Source of the DNA: Tenericutes bacterium HGW-Tenericutes-2 | GTDB lineage: Bacteria; Bacillota_I; Bacilli_A; Acholeplasmatales; Acholeplasmataceae | DNA length: 64,000 nt | Assembly: GCA_002839095.1 (NCBI GenBank) | Contig: PGXL01000003.1 | Location: forward strand, 62,001-126,000 | Direction of reading: 5' to 3' | Translations under genes and position numbers: made by a program | Notes under the pieces: model-generated | Told to the model about the DNA's origin: nothing | Database searches by the model: none | The model's input: only the letters and a program-made list of their open reading frames with translations | Part shown: piece by piece, positions 25,882 to 34,854 of the stretch | Numbering within the stretch: the stretch's first letter is position 1 | Layout of the letters: the number at the start of each line of letters is the position of its first letter

Positions 25882-26388
25882 ATGAGTGTATATCAATTTT
25901 CAGTTCAAACAGTCGATCAAAAGGAAATGTCTTTAAGTGAGTATAAGGGTAAGGTACTCTTAATCGTAAATACAGCAACAAAGTGTGGATTAACCCCACA
26001 GTATGAAGGATTAGAAAAGCTTTATGAAACCTATAAGGACAAGGGATTTGAAGTTTTAGATTTTCCTTGCAACCAGTTTATGGGTCAAGCTCCAGGAACG
26101 AATGAGGAGCTCGCAAGCTTTTGCCAGTTGAAGTTTGGAACTCAATTTAAAACCTTTGCAAAAATTAATGTGAATGGTAAAGGCGCACATGACCTATATA
26201 AATATATGAGAGAAGTTAAAAAAGTCGATTTTCAAGAATCAGCTACTCAAGACACAAAGTCTAAATCAACAACAATCAAATGGAATTTTACGAAGTTCTT
26301 AGTTGATAGAGAAGGTAACGTTATTTACCGATTTGGACCTAAATTCTTACCTAAAGATATTAGCAAATATATCGAGGGAGCATTATAA
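25882..26388 (+). CDS. Glutathione-peroxidase-family peroxidase (Cys type)
   Basis: 168 residues. NTATKCGLTPQYEGLEKLY has the peroxidatic Cys (about residue 36) where animal GPx have selenocysteine. FPCNQFMGQAPGTNEE and IKWNFTKFLVD contribute the Gln, Trp and Asn of the catalytic tetrad. Bacterial members usually use thioredoxin, not glutathione, to reduce hydroperoxides; an extra Cys in FPCNQF could serve as the resolving residue. First gene of an operon with OhrR and riboflavin-type genes, behind OhrR-like operators. Confidence 0.92.
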   Translation: MSVYQFSVQTVDQKEMSLSEYKGKVLLIVNTATKCGLTPQYEGLEKLYETYKDKGFEVLDFPCNQFMGQAPGTNEELASFCQLKFGTQFKTFAKINVNGKGAHDLYKYMREVKKVDFQESATQDTKSKSTTIKWNFTKFLVDREGNVIYRFGPKFLPKDISKYIEGAL

Positions 26389-26390
26389 TT

Positions 26391-26840
26391 ATGGAATGGA
26401 AGCTAAACGATCAGTTATGCTTTCTTCTCTACGCAAATTCAAGAAATGTGATTAAGCTTTATAAGGACTTGTTAGATCCATTAGGTCTAACCTATACACA
26501 ATACATTACGATGATAGCGCTATGGGAAGAAGATCATCAAATGGTGTCAGATCTTGGTCAAAGACTAAGTCTTGACTCAGGAACCCTAACACCACTTTTA
26601 AAAAAACTCGAGCATGATGGAAGAATCAAACGTACAAGAGACTCAAAGGATGAAAGAAAAGTCTGGATTGATCTAACTGAGCAAGGTAAAAAACTTTCTG
26701 ATGAAGCGAAGCATGTTCCATTTGAACTTTTCAAATGCGTTGATTTAGAGCTAGAGGATGCTATGAAATTACATGAAATATTATCGAAGCTAAATAACAA
26801 AAATAAAGCATGTGAAAAAATAGATGGCCAAGGAGACTAA
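26391..26840 (+). CDS. ohrR: OhrR-type MarR regulator, organic hydroperoxide sensor
   Basis: 149 residues. LNDQLCFLLYANSRNV has the N-terminal reactive Cys (C11) of OhrR within the same context as Bacillus OhrR. LTYTQYITMIALWE and LSLDSGTLTPLLKKLE are the MarR winged-helix recognition elements, and DERKVWIDLT the wing. It represses until the Cys is oxidised by organic peroxides. 2 bp behind the peroxidase gene and 1 bp ahead of ribD, so its regulon here seems to include both. Confidence 0.9.
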   Translation: MEWKLNDQLCFLLYANSRNVIKLYKDLLDPLGLTYTQYITMIALWEEDHQMVSDLGQRLSLDSGTLTPLLKKLEHDGRIKRTRDSKDERKVWIDLTEQGKKLSDEAKHVPFELFKCVDLELEDAMKLHEILSKLNNKNKACEKIDGQGD

Positions 26841-26841
26841 A

Positions 26842-27930
26842 ATGGAAGAAAAATATATGAAAAGAGCGATTGAGCTTGCTGATAAGGGGAAAGGCTTTGT
26901 TAATCCGAACCCACTGGTAGGCGCAGTTATCGTTAAAAATGGAAAAATCATTGGTGAAGGCTATCACGAATGCTTTGGTCAAGCTCATGCAGAGGTCAAT
27001 GCATTTTTAAATGCAACTGAGGATGTTACAGGTGCTGATATTTATGTAACCCTTGAGCCATGCTCTCATTACGGGAAAACACCACCATGTGCCTTGAAAA
27101 TCATCGAAAAAAAGATTAAACGAGTATATATTAGTCAACTTGACCCAAATCCTCTAGTAAATAGTAGAGGTGTTAAGCTTTTAGAAGATGCTGGAATTGA
27201 AGTTCAATCTGGAATTCTAGAAAATGAAACTAAATTACAAAACGAGATATTCTTAAAATACATACAAACAAAAAAACCATTTGTTGCAATGAAATATGCA
27301 ATGACACTAGATGGCAAGCTTGCAACAAAGACAAGGGATTCGAAATGGATCACGAATCAAAAATCACGAGCATTTGTTCATGACTTAAGAAATCAATATA
27401 TGGCAATTATGATAGGTGTAGGTACCGTGATTGCTGATAACCCTAGTCTAGACACTAGAAGAGATGTACCATCTAGGAATCCAATACGTATAATTATTGA
27501 TTCAAAGCTAGAAATTCCCTTAGCGTCTAAGGTTATAGAAACTGCAAAAGAGACAAGAACAATAATTGTTACAGGATTAGATAGCGATGAAAGAAAAGTT
27601 AAAAAATTAAAGGAACTTCACGTTGAAGTCATATTGAAAAAAGCGAGCCCAAATATAGATTTAAACGATTTATTAACTGATTTAGGAACTATGAATATCG
27701 ATAGTGTTTTAGTTGAAGGTGGATCTTATTTATTAGGACAAGCACTTCTATCCAATATGATTGATAAAGCATTTGTCTTTATAGCACCAAAAATGGTTGG
27801 TGGAAAAGATGCACTAACACCTGTTGGAGGAAATGGTATTGATTTGATGAAGGATGCGATTTCTTTAACACAAATCAAATATCATTATTTTGATGAAGAT
27901 ATCATGATTGAAGGGAATTTTACAAGGTAA
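26842..27930 (+). CDS. ribD: Bifunctional pyrimidine deaminase/reductase RibD
   Basis: 362 residues from the ATG at 26842, 6 nt after AAGGAG; a frame-matched ATG at 26824 lies inside ohrR and before the ribosome site. N-terminal deaminase: HAEVNAF and [12 protein letters not shown] zinc site. C-terminal reductase: [41 protein letters not shown]. It converts the GTP cyclohydrolase II product to 5-amino-6-(phosphoribitylamino)uracil. Active-site motifs are intact in both halves. Located between ohrR and a RibBA with a degenerate first domain; ribE and ribH are not here. Confidence 0.93.
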   Translation: MEEKYMKRAIELADKGKGFVNPNPLVGAVIVKNGKIIGEGYHECFGQAHAEVNAFLNATEDVTGADIYVTLEPCSHYGKTPPCALKIIEKKIKRVYISQLDPNPLVNSRGVKLLEDAGIEVQSGILENETKLQNEIFLKYIQTKKPFVAMKYAMTLDGKLATKTRDSKWITNQKSRAFVHDLRNQYMAIMIGVGTVIADNPSLDTRRDVPSRNPIRIIIDSKLEIPLASKVIETAKETRTIIVTGLDSDERKVKKLKELHVEVILKKASPNIDLNDLLTDLGTMNIDSVLVEGGSYLLGQALLSNMIDKAFVFIAPKMVGGKDALTPVGGNGIDLMKDAISLTQIKYHYFDEDIMIEGNFTR

Positions 27931-27949
27931 AAATAAGGAGATAACACAT

Positions 27950-29140
27950 ATGAAATTTAATACAATTGAAGAAGCAATCTTAGCAATAAAAAATGGTGAA
28001 TTGGTAGTTGTTGTTGATGACGATGAAGAAGATAATGTCGGCGAAGTCATTATGGCAGCAGAAAAAATAGATTTAAAATCGATAGACTTTCTCTTGAATA
28101 ACGCAAGAGGATATATTTCTGTTGTCGCAGAAAAAAATCGTTTTGATGAATTAAACATTTTAGCATCCTACCAACGTTCAATCAGTTCAATTCAAAAAGA
28201 AACTGTAGGAATGAAAACTGGAAGTAAGTCAAAATCTGTTGAAATCATGAATACAATTCAAGCGATTTCAAATCCTAAATCATTACCATCTGATTTCACA
28301 AACTTTGGATATATTTATCCAGTCATATCTAGAAAAGGTGGAGTCTTAAAAAGAGCTGGTCATCCTGAAGCGGCATTTGATTTAACATCTTTAGCAGGTT
28401 TATTTCCAGCTGGTGTTACAACAGAGCTCATTTGTGAAAATGGTAAAATGGCAAAGCTTGATCAAATTTTAGGATTTGCACAAAAATATAACCTAAAGGT
28501 AGTTTCAATAGCATCCTTAATTGAATATCGTAAGAAGGATGCTTCACTAATCAAACGTGCTGCTGAAGCCAATCTACCTACATCGCATGGTGAATTTAGA
28601 ATGGTTGGATTTGAAAATGCTTTAAATGGTGAGCATCATGTCGCACTTGTCAAAGGAGATATTAAGCCAGGTGATGAAGTGCTTGTCAGAGTCCATTCTG
28701 AGTGCTTAACAGGAGATGCATTCGGCTCACTTAAATGTGATTGTGGTGAGCAATTAGATGCAGCACTTGATAAAATTGAACAAGAAGGTAAAGGTATTTT
28801 ACTATATATGAGACAAGAGGGAAGAGGCATCGGCTTAATCAATAAAATAAAAGCGTATGGCCTTCAAGATCAAGGACTTGATACAGTAGAAGCGAACCTA
28901 GCATTAGGATTTGATGAAGACCTAAGAGATTATGGAATCGGTGCTCAGATATTATCTGATTTAGGGGTTACTAAGGTTAGATTAATGACAAATAATCCTC
29001 TTAAATTAACAGGACTATCAGGTCATGGAATAGAAATCACCAATAGAGAACCAATTCAACTCAATCATAATGAAAGAAATGTTGAATATATGAAAACGAA
29101 AAAAGAAAAAATGGGTCATATTCTTAAATTTAAGGAATAG
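27950..29140 (+). CDS. ribBA: RibBA-type protein: intact GTP cyclohydrolase II with degenerate DHBP synthase domain
   Basis: 396 residues from the ATG at 27950 (AAGGAG 9 nt upstream). The C-terminal GTP cyclohydrolase II domain is canonical: [18 protein letters not shown] zinc Cys residues, [20 protein letters not shown]. The N-terminal DHBP synthase domain is full length, but its catalytic block DDEDRENEGD reads [10 protein letters not shown] (residues 23-32), replacing the Arg and Glu residues that bind substrate and Mg2+. The TGISAxxR block reads TGSKSKS, and GHTEA reads GHPEA. The first domain has probably lost its usual activity. The second should make the first pyrimidine intermediate from GTP. 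Confidence 0.88.
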   Translation: MKFNTIEEAILAIKNGELVVVVDDDEEDNVGEVIMAAEKIDLKSIDFLLNNARGYISVVAEKNRFDELNILASYQRSISSIQKETVGMKTGSKSKSVEIMNTIQAISNPKSLPSDFTNFGYIYPVISRKGGVLKRAGHPEAAFDLTSLAGLFPAGVTTELICENGKMAKLDQILGFAQKYNLKVVSIASLIEYRKKDASLIKRAAEANLPTSHGEFRMVGFENALNGEHHVALVKGDIKPGDEVLVRVHSECLTGDAFGSLKCDCGEQLDAALDKIEQEGKGILLYMRQEGRGIGLINKIKAYGLQDQGLDTVEANLALGFDEDLRDYGIGAQILSDLGVTKVRLMTNNPLKLTGLSGHGIEITNREPIQLNHNERNVEYMKTKKEKMGHILKFKE

Positions 29141-29162
29141 CTTTGATTCAAGAGGTGATGAT

Positions 29163-29819
29163 ATGGATTTAAGTCAAATTAAAACAATCGTTTTTGACTG
29201 GGATGGAACACTCCATGACAGTATGAAAATATACAAAAAAGCCTTTCTTAAAGCATATCAATATCTCGTTGATCATAAATACGCTTTAAAAAAGGATTGG
29301 AAAAATGAAGAAATTCATACATTTCTAGGTAAAAATCCAAAGGAAATGTGGGAAAGCTTTGAACCAAAACTTACGAAGGAAGTTATTGATATTGTCAGTC
29401 CAATGATATCGAAAAGCATGGAGGAAAGCATCCTAAATAATGAAGCAGTCTTATATCCTAATGCACTAGAAACACTAAAATATTTAAAAAACAAGGGATA
29501 CAAATTAGTCTATCTATCCAACTCGAAAACCTATTACATGAATGCTATGGATAAGGCCTTTAATCTCTGTGAAATTTTCGATATGATGCTTTGTTCTGAG
29601 ATGTATAGCTTTATATCCAAGAAATATATTCTTGAGCGAGTTATACAATCCTTACCTAAGGATATTATCGTTATTGGGGATAGAGATTTAGATATTGAAA
29701 CAGGTATTTATAATCATGCATTAACCATTGGATGTTCTTATGGGTATGGTACTTCAAAGGAATTAGAAAAAGCGAATTTACAAATTCAAGACATTAAAGA
29801 ACTGATGAATTTATTTTAA
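29163..29819 (+). CDS. HAD-family phosphatase
   Basis: 218 residues. Motif I VFDWDGTLHDS (nucleophile Asp), motif II YLSNSK, motif IV VIGDRDLDIETG, with an alpha-helical cap (about 20-85): a subfamily I HAD phosphohydrolase. GAGGTG precedes the ATG by 5 nt. Being 22 bp behind ribBA and ending the operon with a terminator, it could be the phosphatase that removes phosphate from the RibD product, a step done by HAD enzymes in other bacteria. That role is inference; a phosphoglycolate phosphatase is another option. Confidence 0.82.
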   Translation: MDLSQIKTIVFDWDGTLHDSMKIYKKAFLKAYQYLVDHKYALKKDWKNEEIHTFLGKNPKEMWESFEPKLTKEVIDIVSPMISKSMEESILNNEAVLYPNALETLKYLKNKGYKLVYLSNSKTYYMNAMDKAFNLCEIFDMMLCSEMYSFISKKYILERVIQSLPKDIIVIGDRDLDIETGIYNHALTIGCSYGYGTSKELEKANLQIQDIKELMNLF

Positions 29820-29829
29820 AAAAACCAAC

Positions 29830-29861
29830 AAAAATGAGCATAAAATTTGCTCATTTTTTTA
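29830..29861 (+). terminator. Intrinsic terminator of the gpx-ohrR-rib operon
   Basis: Stem AAAATGAGCA/TGCTCATTTT (29831-29840/29848-29857) with 7-nt loop and T tail, 12 nt after the last stop codon. Confidence 0.85.
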
Positions 29862-29906
29862 TTTATTACCTCGCCATTTCATAAACAATATGGATAATAA
29901 TAAAAA

Positions 29907-29922
29907 TGTAAGCGTTTTTTCA
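29907..29922 (+). promoter_or_regulatory. cre-like (CcpA) site upstream of the proline operon
   Basis: TGTAAGCGTTTTTTCA resembles the catabolite-responsive element WTGNNARCGNWWWCAW but with two extra Ts before CA. It lies just upstream of the -35 box. No ccpA gene is in the window. Confidence 0.35.
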
Positions 29923-29930
29923 TATAGCCT

Positions 29931-29958
29931 TTGATATCACATAAATATGTGATAAAAT
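29931..29958 (+). promoter_or_regulatory. Promoter of the proline operon with embedded operator palindrome
   Basis: -35 TTGATA (29931-29936), 16-nt spacer, -10 TAAAAT (29953-29958). The inverted repeat TATCACAT-AAAT-ATGTGATA (29935-29954) covers the whole spacer, so a bound protein would block polymerase. The regulator is not in the window. Confidence 0.6.
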
Positions 29959-29996
29959 AAAATCAACAAACAAGAAAAAAGACAAAGGAAACGAAC

Positions 29997-30302
29997 ATGC
30001 GAATCGAAAAACATCCGATTTTAACTTTCCCGAAAAAGGAAGAGATTTTCTTTATTTTTGAAGGTGAAAAAGTTAAAGGTATCGAGGGTGATACCATAGC
30101 TTCAGCACTTCACGCACTTGGAATCAAAACACTTAGCTATAGCATTAAAGAACACCGCCCACGCGGTTTTTATTGTGCAATTGGCAATTGTGCATCCTGC
30201 AACATGATAGTGAATGGAGTTCCAAACGTTAGAACATGTATTACCCCTCTTGAAGAAAACATGGTTGTTGAAAGACAGACCAATAAGGGGGTAGTCAAAT
30301 GA
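29997..30302 (+). CDS. [2Fe-2S] subunit of FAD/Fe-S amino acid dehydrogenase (proline dehydrogenase-type, HcnA/SoxA N-terminal-like)
   Basis: 101 residues. A small ferredoxin-like fold with HRPRGFYCAIGNCASCNMIVNG and a fourth Cys in VRTCITP, matching the [2Fe-2S] domain fused at the N terminus of sarcosine oxidase alpha and encoded separately as HcnA. First of five overlapping genes for a multi-subunit dehydrogenase. It overlaps the next gene by 4 bp (ATGA). Transfers electrons between flavoprotein subunits. Confidence 0.85.
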   Translation: MRIEKHPILTFPKKEEIFFIFEGEKVKGIEGDTIASALHALGIKTLSYSIKEHRPRGFYCAIGNCASCNMIVNGVPNVRTCITPLEENMVVERQTNKGVVK

Positions 30303-31393
30303 TTCGTAAAGATTTAATTATCATTGGTGGTGGACCATCTGGTCTTTGTGCAGCAAAGACAGCCTTGGAAGCCGGAATCGATGTTTTATTAATTGATCGT
30401 AGCCCTAATTTGGGTGGACAGCTCGTTAAGCAAACACATAAATTTTTCGGTTCTAAGGCACAATATGCAAAGACAAGAGGCTTTGATATCGCTAAAAAAT
30501 TAATTAGTGATTTAGATTCTTTTGAGAATCTTGAGATTAAGTCAAATACAACAGTGACAGGACTTTATCCTGATCATGTTGTTACAACATATGATAATAA
30601 TGAGTATCTTAGATACCAAGCAAAAGCAATTATCGTTGCTACAGGAGCTAGTGAGAAATTCCTAGCCTTTGAAAACAATGATTTACCAGGTATTTACGGT
30701 GCTGGTGCTGTTCAAACCTTAATGAATAGCTATGGTGTTTTACCAGGCTCAGAGATTGTGATGGTTGGTAGTGGGAATATCGGATTAATCGTTAGCTATC
30801 AATTACTTCAAGCAGGAGTTAAGGTCAAGGCGATTATAGAAGCAGCACCAACCATTGGTGGCTATAAGGTTCATGCCTCAAAAATTAGAAGATTAGGTAT
30901 ACCAATTTTAACCTCCACAACTGTAAAAAGAGCGATTGGTAAAGATTCAATTGAACAAATAGAGATCGTTTCACTTGATGAAAAGTGGAATGAAATCCCA
31001 AATACAAGTCAATTCATGAGTCTAGATGCACTATGCATCTCAGTTGGACTTTCACCTATGCATCAATTGCTATCCATGGTCAACGCAGAAACTAAATATA
31101 TTAATGAGCTTGGAGGATTTGTTCCTGTAATTGATGAACACCTACAAACAAGTATCCCTAATATTTTTGTATGTGGTGATGCGGTTGGTATTGAAGAAGC
31201 AAGTTCAGCAATGATGGAAGGCTATTTAACTGGACTTTATGTATCTAGTAATCTTGGGAAGAACCATCCGAATGAAAAAGAACTCATTGAACATTACGAA
31301 AAGCAATTAAGTATGCTTCGTGATGGACCATTTGGAATAAAAACTAAAATAGGTTTAGAAAAATTAAGAGAGGGGAATCAACATGCTAAATAA
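30299..31393 (+). CDS. FAD-dependent (NADH-dehydrogenase-like) subunit of proline dehydrogenase-type complex (HcnB/PdhA-like)
   Basis: 364 residues. FAD Rossmann motif LIIIGGGPSGLCAAKTALEA at the start, a second dinucleotide fold at about 155 (IVMVGSGNIGLIVSYQLL) and NIFVCGDAVGIEEAS near residue 295: a pyridine-nucleotide disulfide oxidoreductase-like protein without the redox disulfide. Relatives are the alpha subunit of dye-linked L-proline dehydrogenase and HcnB. It would pass electrons from the amino acid-oxidising subunit to NAD+ or another acceptor. The 3' end overlaps the ferredoxin gene by 11 bp. Confidence 0.85.
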   Translation: MIRKDLIIIGGGPSGLCAAKTALEAGIDVLLIDRSPNLGGQLVKQTHKFFGSKAQYAKTRGFDIAKKLISDLDSFENLEIKSNTTVTGLYPDHVVTTYDNNEYLRYQAKAIIVATGASEKFLAFENNDLPGIYGAGAVQTLMNSYGVLPGSEIVMVGSGNIGLIVSYQLLQAGVKVKAIIEAAPTIGGYKVHASKIRRLGIPILTSTTVKRAIGKDSIEQIEIVSLDEKWNEIPNTSQFMSLDALCISVGLSPMHQLLSMVNAETKYINELGGFVPVIDEHLQTSIPNIFVCGDAVGIEEASSAMMEGYLTGLYVSSNLGKNHPNEKELIEHYEKQLSMLRDGPFGIKTKIGLEKLREGNQHAK

Positions 31394-31862
31394 AACTGGT
31401 ATTCCAGAAAAAGAGTTAGTTTTATCACGTTTCCCCGATCAAAAGGCTTTATTAAAGCCCAAAGCTATTTTAGAATGCTACGAAGATATTCCATGTAATC
31501 CATGCTCAACTAGCTGTCCGTTTGATGCAATTGAAATCGGACCTAATATTAATAAGCAACCTCATCTTTTAGTTGATGTTTGTACAGGATGTGGCATTTG
31601 TGTTCCAAGCTGTCCTGGACTAGCAATCGTTATTGCACAAATTAGAGGTAAAGATGCAGTTTTTAAAATCCCATATGAATTTATGCCTATGCCAGAAAAA
31701 GATGCAATCTGGGATGGAGTCAATCGTAGTGGTGATGTGATTTGTGATGCAAAAATAGAACATGTAGCAATCAATAAGAAACAAGATCATACAGCAGTTG
31801 TTACAGTGAGTGTTCCTGTAGAGTTTCTTCATGATTTTGTAACAATCAGGGTAAAACTATGA
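31383..31862 (+). CDS. 4Fe-4S ferredoxin subunit of the dehydrogenase complex
   Basis: 159 residues. Cys clusters in CYEDIPCNPCSTSCPFDAI and VCTGCGICVPSCPGLAI can hold two iron-sulfur clusters, one with slightly unusual spacing. The C-terminal ~80 residues are not recognised. Translationally coupled to genes on both sides (11-bp and 4-bp overlaps). Likely electron carrier within the complex. Confidence 0.82.
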   Translation: MLNKTGIPEKELVLSRFPDQKALLKPKAILECYEDIPCNPCSTSCPFDAIEIGPNINKQPHLLVDVCTGCGICVPSCPGLAIVIAQIRGKDAVFKIPYEFMPMPEKDAIWDGVNRSGDVICDAKIEHVAINKKQDHTAVVTVSVPVEFLHDFVTIRVKL

Positions 31863-32143
31863 CAAATAAAAAAGATATTATCATTTGCCGTTGTGAGGAT
31901 GTATCACTAGAGCAAATCGAAAAAGCATTTGAAAAAGGCTATGACACATTTGAAGATTTAAAGAGATTACTTAGAGTTGGTATGGGTCCATGTCAAGCAA
32001 ATACATGTGGACATCTTGCACAAAGAGAAATCGCTAAGCATACGAAAACACCAATTCAAGATGTACCTGTTCATAAGGTGAGACCACTTGTTTTAGGTGT
32101 GCCACTAGGTAAGATTGCTGAGGATCATAAAGATGAAGACTAA
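31859..32143 (+). CDS. BFD-like [2Fe-2S] subunit of the dehydrogenase complex
   Basis: 94 residues. IICRCEDVSLEQIEKAFEKG and GMGPCQANTCGHL carry the CxC...CxxxxC ligands of bacterioferritin-associated-ferredoxin-like domains, found in HcnB/SoxA-type dehydrogenases and as separate small subunits of archaeal proline dehydrogenases. The next gene's ATG lies 11 bp inside its 3' end. Confidence 0.85.
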   Translation: MTNKKDIIICRCEDVSLEQIEKAFEKGYDTFEDLKRLLRVGMGPCQANTCGHLAQREIAKHTKTPIQDVPVHKVRPLVLGVPLGKIAEDHKDED

Positions 32144-33278
32144 TATTTTAATCATCGGTGCAGGTATTAGCGGTGTTAGTATTGCATATAACCTAGCAAA
32201 AAAGGGTGTACAAGGCATTCATGTCATCGATAGAGGTTATTTCACCAATGGTGCAACAGGAAGATGTGGAGCAGGTGTTAGACAGCAGTGGGCTACTCCA
32301 ATGAACTGTATCCTAGCTAAGAAAAGCATAGAATTTTTTGAAAATGCTAAAGAAATACTTGAATATGAAGGAAATCTTGAGTTTAAGCAAGAGGGATATT
32401 TAATGCTTGCTACAACAAAGGAAGAACATGAACAATTCACAAAAAATGTTAAACTACAAAATTCATTAGGAATACCTTCGAAGCAATTAACAAAGGAGGA
32501 AGCCTTAAAAATTGTTCCTCATTTAAATCCAAATGCATTCTTAAGTGCAACCTTTTGTCAGACCGATGGTCACTTAAATCCATTTAAGATGACTGAAGCT
32601 TACTTTTTAGCTGCGAAGAAACTAGGTGTTACCTTCTCATTTTTTGAGGAAGCCTTAAAGATTGAAACGAAGGATAAGAAAATCGAAAGAGTCATTACCA
32701 ATAAGAACACATATGAAACCACGATGGTAGTCAATGCTGCTGGTGGATATGCTAAGGAAATTGGTGATATGGCAGGAGTAGAGATACCAGTTTATTCAGA
32801 GAATCATGAAATACTTGCTACTGAACCAGTTGAACGTATTCAAGGTCCAATGGTAATGAGCTTTTCAAAAAACATCTATTGTCAACAAGTACCTCATGGA
32901 GCATTCTTAATGGGTAGAAGTAATCCCTTTGTTGAAAAGGGACATGATGTTGAATCCACATGGCAGTTTTTAGATCATATGGCTAAAACTGTTACTGATA
33001 TTATGCCACTCATCGGTAAACTGAGAGTCGTAAGACAATGGGGTGGATCCTATAATATGTCACCAGACAGACAGCCAATCATCAGTGACACGAAGGATTT
33101 GGAAGGATTCTATATGGCCTGTGGATTTTCAGGACACGGCTTTATGTTCGCCCCAATGACTGGTCTACTCTTAAGTGAAGTTATACTCAAAGAAAAAACA
33201 ACGATTGATATGGAACCTCTACATCTAGAAAGATTTAAGATAAATAGTGATTTCCATGTAGAAAAATCAGTCGTATAA
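32133..33278 (+). CDS. FAD-dependent amino acid dehydrogenase, L-proline dehydrogenase beta-like (DAO family)
   Basis: 381 residues from the ATG at 32133; the frame starts at a TTG six codons earlier, but GAGG lies between. Rossmann motif ILIIGAGISGVSIAYNLA, flavin segment ATGRCGAGVRQQW, and C-terminal GSYNMSPDRQPIISD plus GFYMACGFSGHGFMFAP are typical of D-amino-acid oxidase/sarcosine oxidase beta/PdhB proteins. It is probably the substrate-oxidising subunit. Proline is favoured because P5C dehydrogenase follows 16 bp later; sarcosine, hydroxyproline or a D-amino acid are alternatives. Confidence 0.85.
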   Translation: MKTNILIIGAGISGVSIAYNLAKKGVQGIHVIDRGYFTNGATGRCGAGVRQQWATPMNCILAKKSIEFFENAKEILEYEGNLEFKQEGYLMLATTKEEHEQFTKNVKLQNSLGIPSKQLTKEEALKIVPHLNPNAFLSATFCQTDGHLNPFKMTEAYFLAAKKLGVTFSFFEEALKIETKDKKIERVITNKNTYETTMVVNAAGGYAKEIGDMAGVEIPVYSENHEILATEPVERIQGPMVMSFSKNIYCQQVPHGAFLMGRSNPFVEKGHDVESTWQFLDHMAKTVTDIMPLIGKLRVVRQWGGSYNMSPDRQPIISDTKDLEGFYMACGFSGHGFMFAPMTGLLLSEVILKEKTTIDMEPLHLERFKINSDFHVEKSVV

Positions 33279-33294
33279 ATAAAAGGAGAAAAAA

Positions 33295-34851
33295 ATGTCA
33301 ATTTACAGTTATAAAACAGAACCACTAACAGATTTTAGTAAAGAAGAGAATATCAAGAAGTATGAAAAAGGTTTAGAAGTTGTTTCTTCATACATGGGTA
33401 AATCCTATGATTTGATTATCAATGGAAAAAGAATCAGAACCAATAAACAAATGACTTCTTTAAATCCTTCTAACTACAAGGAAATTGTTGGTACTATCTC
33501 ACAGGCTTCAATTGAGCATGCTGACCTAGCTATGGATGCTGCATTAAAAACTTTTGAGACATGGAAGAAAGTAAAACCTGAGGTTAGAGCAGACGTATTG
33601 TTTAAAGCAGCAGGTATTATTAGAAGAAGAAAATTTGAATTCGCAGCGTTAATGACCAAAGAAGCTGGTAAGCCTTGGGGAGAAGCAGATGCAGATGTTG
33701 CTGAAGCAATCGATTTTCTAGAGTATTATGGTCGTCAAATGCTATCCTTAGATCGTATTGATGATGTCGTGTTAAGCAGAAGAAATATGGAAAGAAATGA
33801 ATATAAATATATTCCTCTAGGAGTAGGTGCTATTATTTCTCCTTGGAACTTTCCGCTAGCTATCCTTGTTGGGATGTCAACTGCTGCGATCGTTAGTGGA
33901 AACACAATCTTACTAAAGCCTGCAAGTACAACTCAAGTGATTGCATATAAATTCGTTGAAGTTCTAGAGGAATCTGGATTACCACAAGGTGTTATTAACT
34001 TTATTCCAGGTAGTGGTGCAGAAATTGGCGATTACATCGTTAATCATCCAAAAATTCGCTTTATTTCATTTACTGGCAGTAAAGAAGTAGGGATTTCTAT
34101 TTATGAAAAGGCTGCTAAGGTTCAAAAGGGCCAATTGTGGCTGAAGAGAGTCATTGCTGAAATGGGTGGAAAAGACGCGATTGTTGTTGATAGTGATGCA
34201 GATTTAGATCTAGCTGCTGAAAGTATCGTTCGCTCAGCATTTGGTTTCTCTGGTCAAAAGTGTAGCGCATGCTCTCGTGCAATTATTCATGAGGATGTTT
34301 ATGATGAAGTCGTTGAAAAAATGGTCAATATAACAAAGACCATTAAGGTTGGAAATCCTGAAGAAAAAGATACATTTATGGGACCTTTAAATGATGAAAA
34401 AGCATTCGATAAGGTATCTTCATATTTTGCAGTAGGACTAAAAGAAGGAAGACTAGCTATTGGTGGTAAGTCAGATAAATCTAAGGGTTACTTTGTAAAT
34501 CCAACGATATTTATTGATGTCGATGCCAATTCACGATTAATGCAGGAAGAAATATTTGGACCAATTCTAGCTGTATGCAAGGTGAAATCCTTTGATGAAG
34601 CTTTATTGGTTGCTAATAATACAGAGTATGGCTTAACAGGTGCAGTCATTTCTAATAATAGAATGCATTTAGAAAAAGCAAGACAGGAATTTCATGTAGG
34701 AAACCTATATTTAAATAGAAAATGTACAGGGGCAATCGTTGGTTATCAACCATTTGGTGGATTCAACATGAGTGGTACAGATTCTAAGGCTGGTGGACCT
34801 GATTATTTAATCCTTCATATGCAAGGAAAGACAGTTTCAGAAGCATTTTAA
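33295..34851 (+). CDS. rocA: L-glutamate gamma-semialdehyde (1-pyrroline-5-carboxylate) dehydrogenase
   Basis: 518 residues, the usual RocA length. [28 protein letters not shown] is the RocA signature. Aldehyde dehydrogenase elements: [18 protein letters not shown], catalytic Glu in AEMGGKDAI and catalytic Cys in [11 protein letters not shown]. It oxidises glutamate semialdehyde to glutamate with NAD+. Last gene of the proline operon, giving glutamate to the mutase pathway encoded convergently. Good AAGGAG ribosome site. Confidence 0.93.
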   Translation: MSIYSYKTEPLTDFSKEENIKKYEKGLEVVSSYMGKSYDLIINGKRIRTNKQMTSLNPSNYKEIVGTISQASIEHADLAMDAALKTFETWKKVKPEVRADVLFKAAGIIRRRKFEFAALMTKEAGKPWGEADADVAEAIDFLEYYGRQMLSLDRIDDVVLSRRNMERNEYKYIPLGVGAIISPWNFPLAILVGMSTAAIVSGNTILLKPASTTQVIAYKFVEVLEESGLPQGVINFIPGSGAEIGDYIVNHPKIRFISFTGSKEVGISIYEKAAKVQKGQLWLKRVIAEMGGKDAIVVDSDADLDLAAESIVRSAFGFSGQKCSACSRAIIHEDVYDEVVEKMVNITKTIKVGNPEEKDTFMGPLNDEKAFDKVSSYFAVGLKEGRLAIGGKSDKSKGYFVNPTIFIDVDANSRLMQEEIFGPILAVCKVKSFDEALLVANNTEYGLTGAVISNNRMHLEKARQEFHVGNLYLNRKCTGAIVGYQPFGGFNMSGTDSKAGGPDYLILHMQGKTVSEAF

Positions 34852-34854
34852 TCC

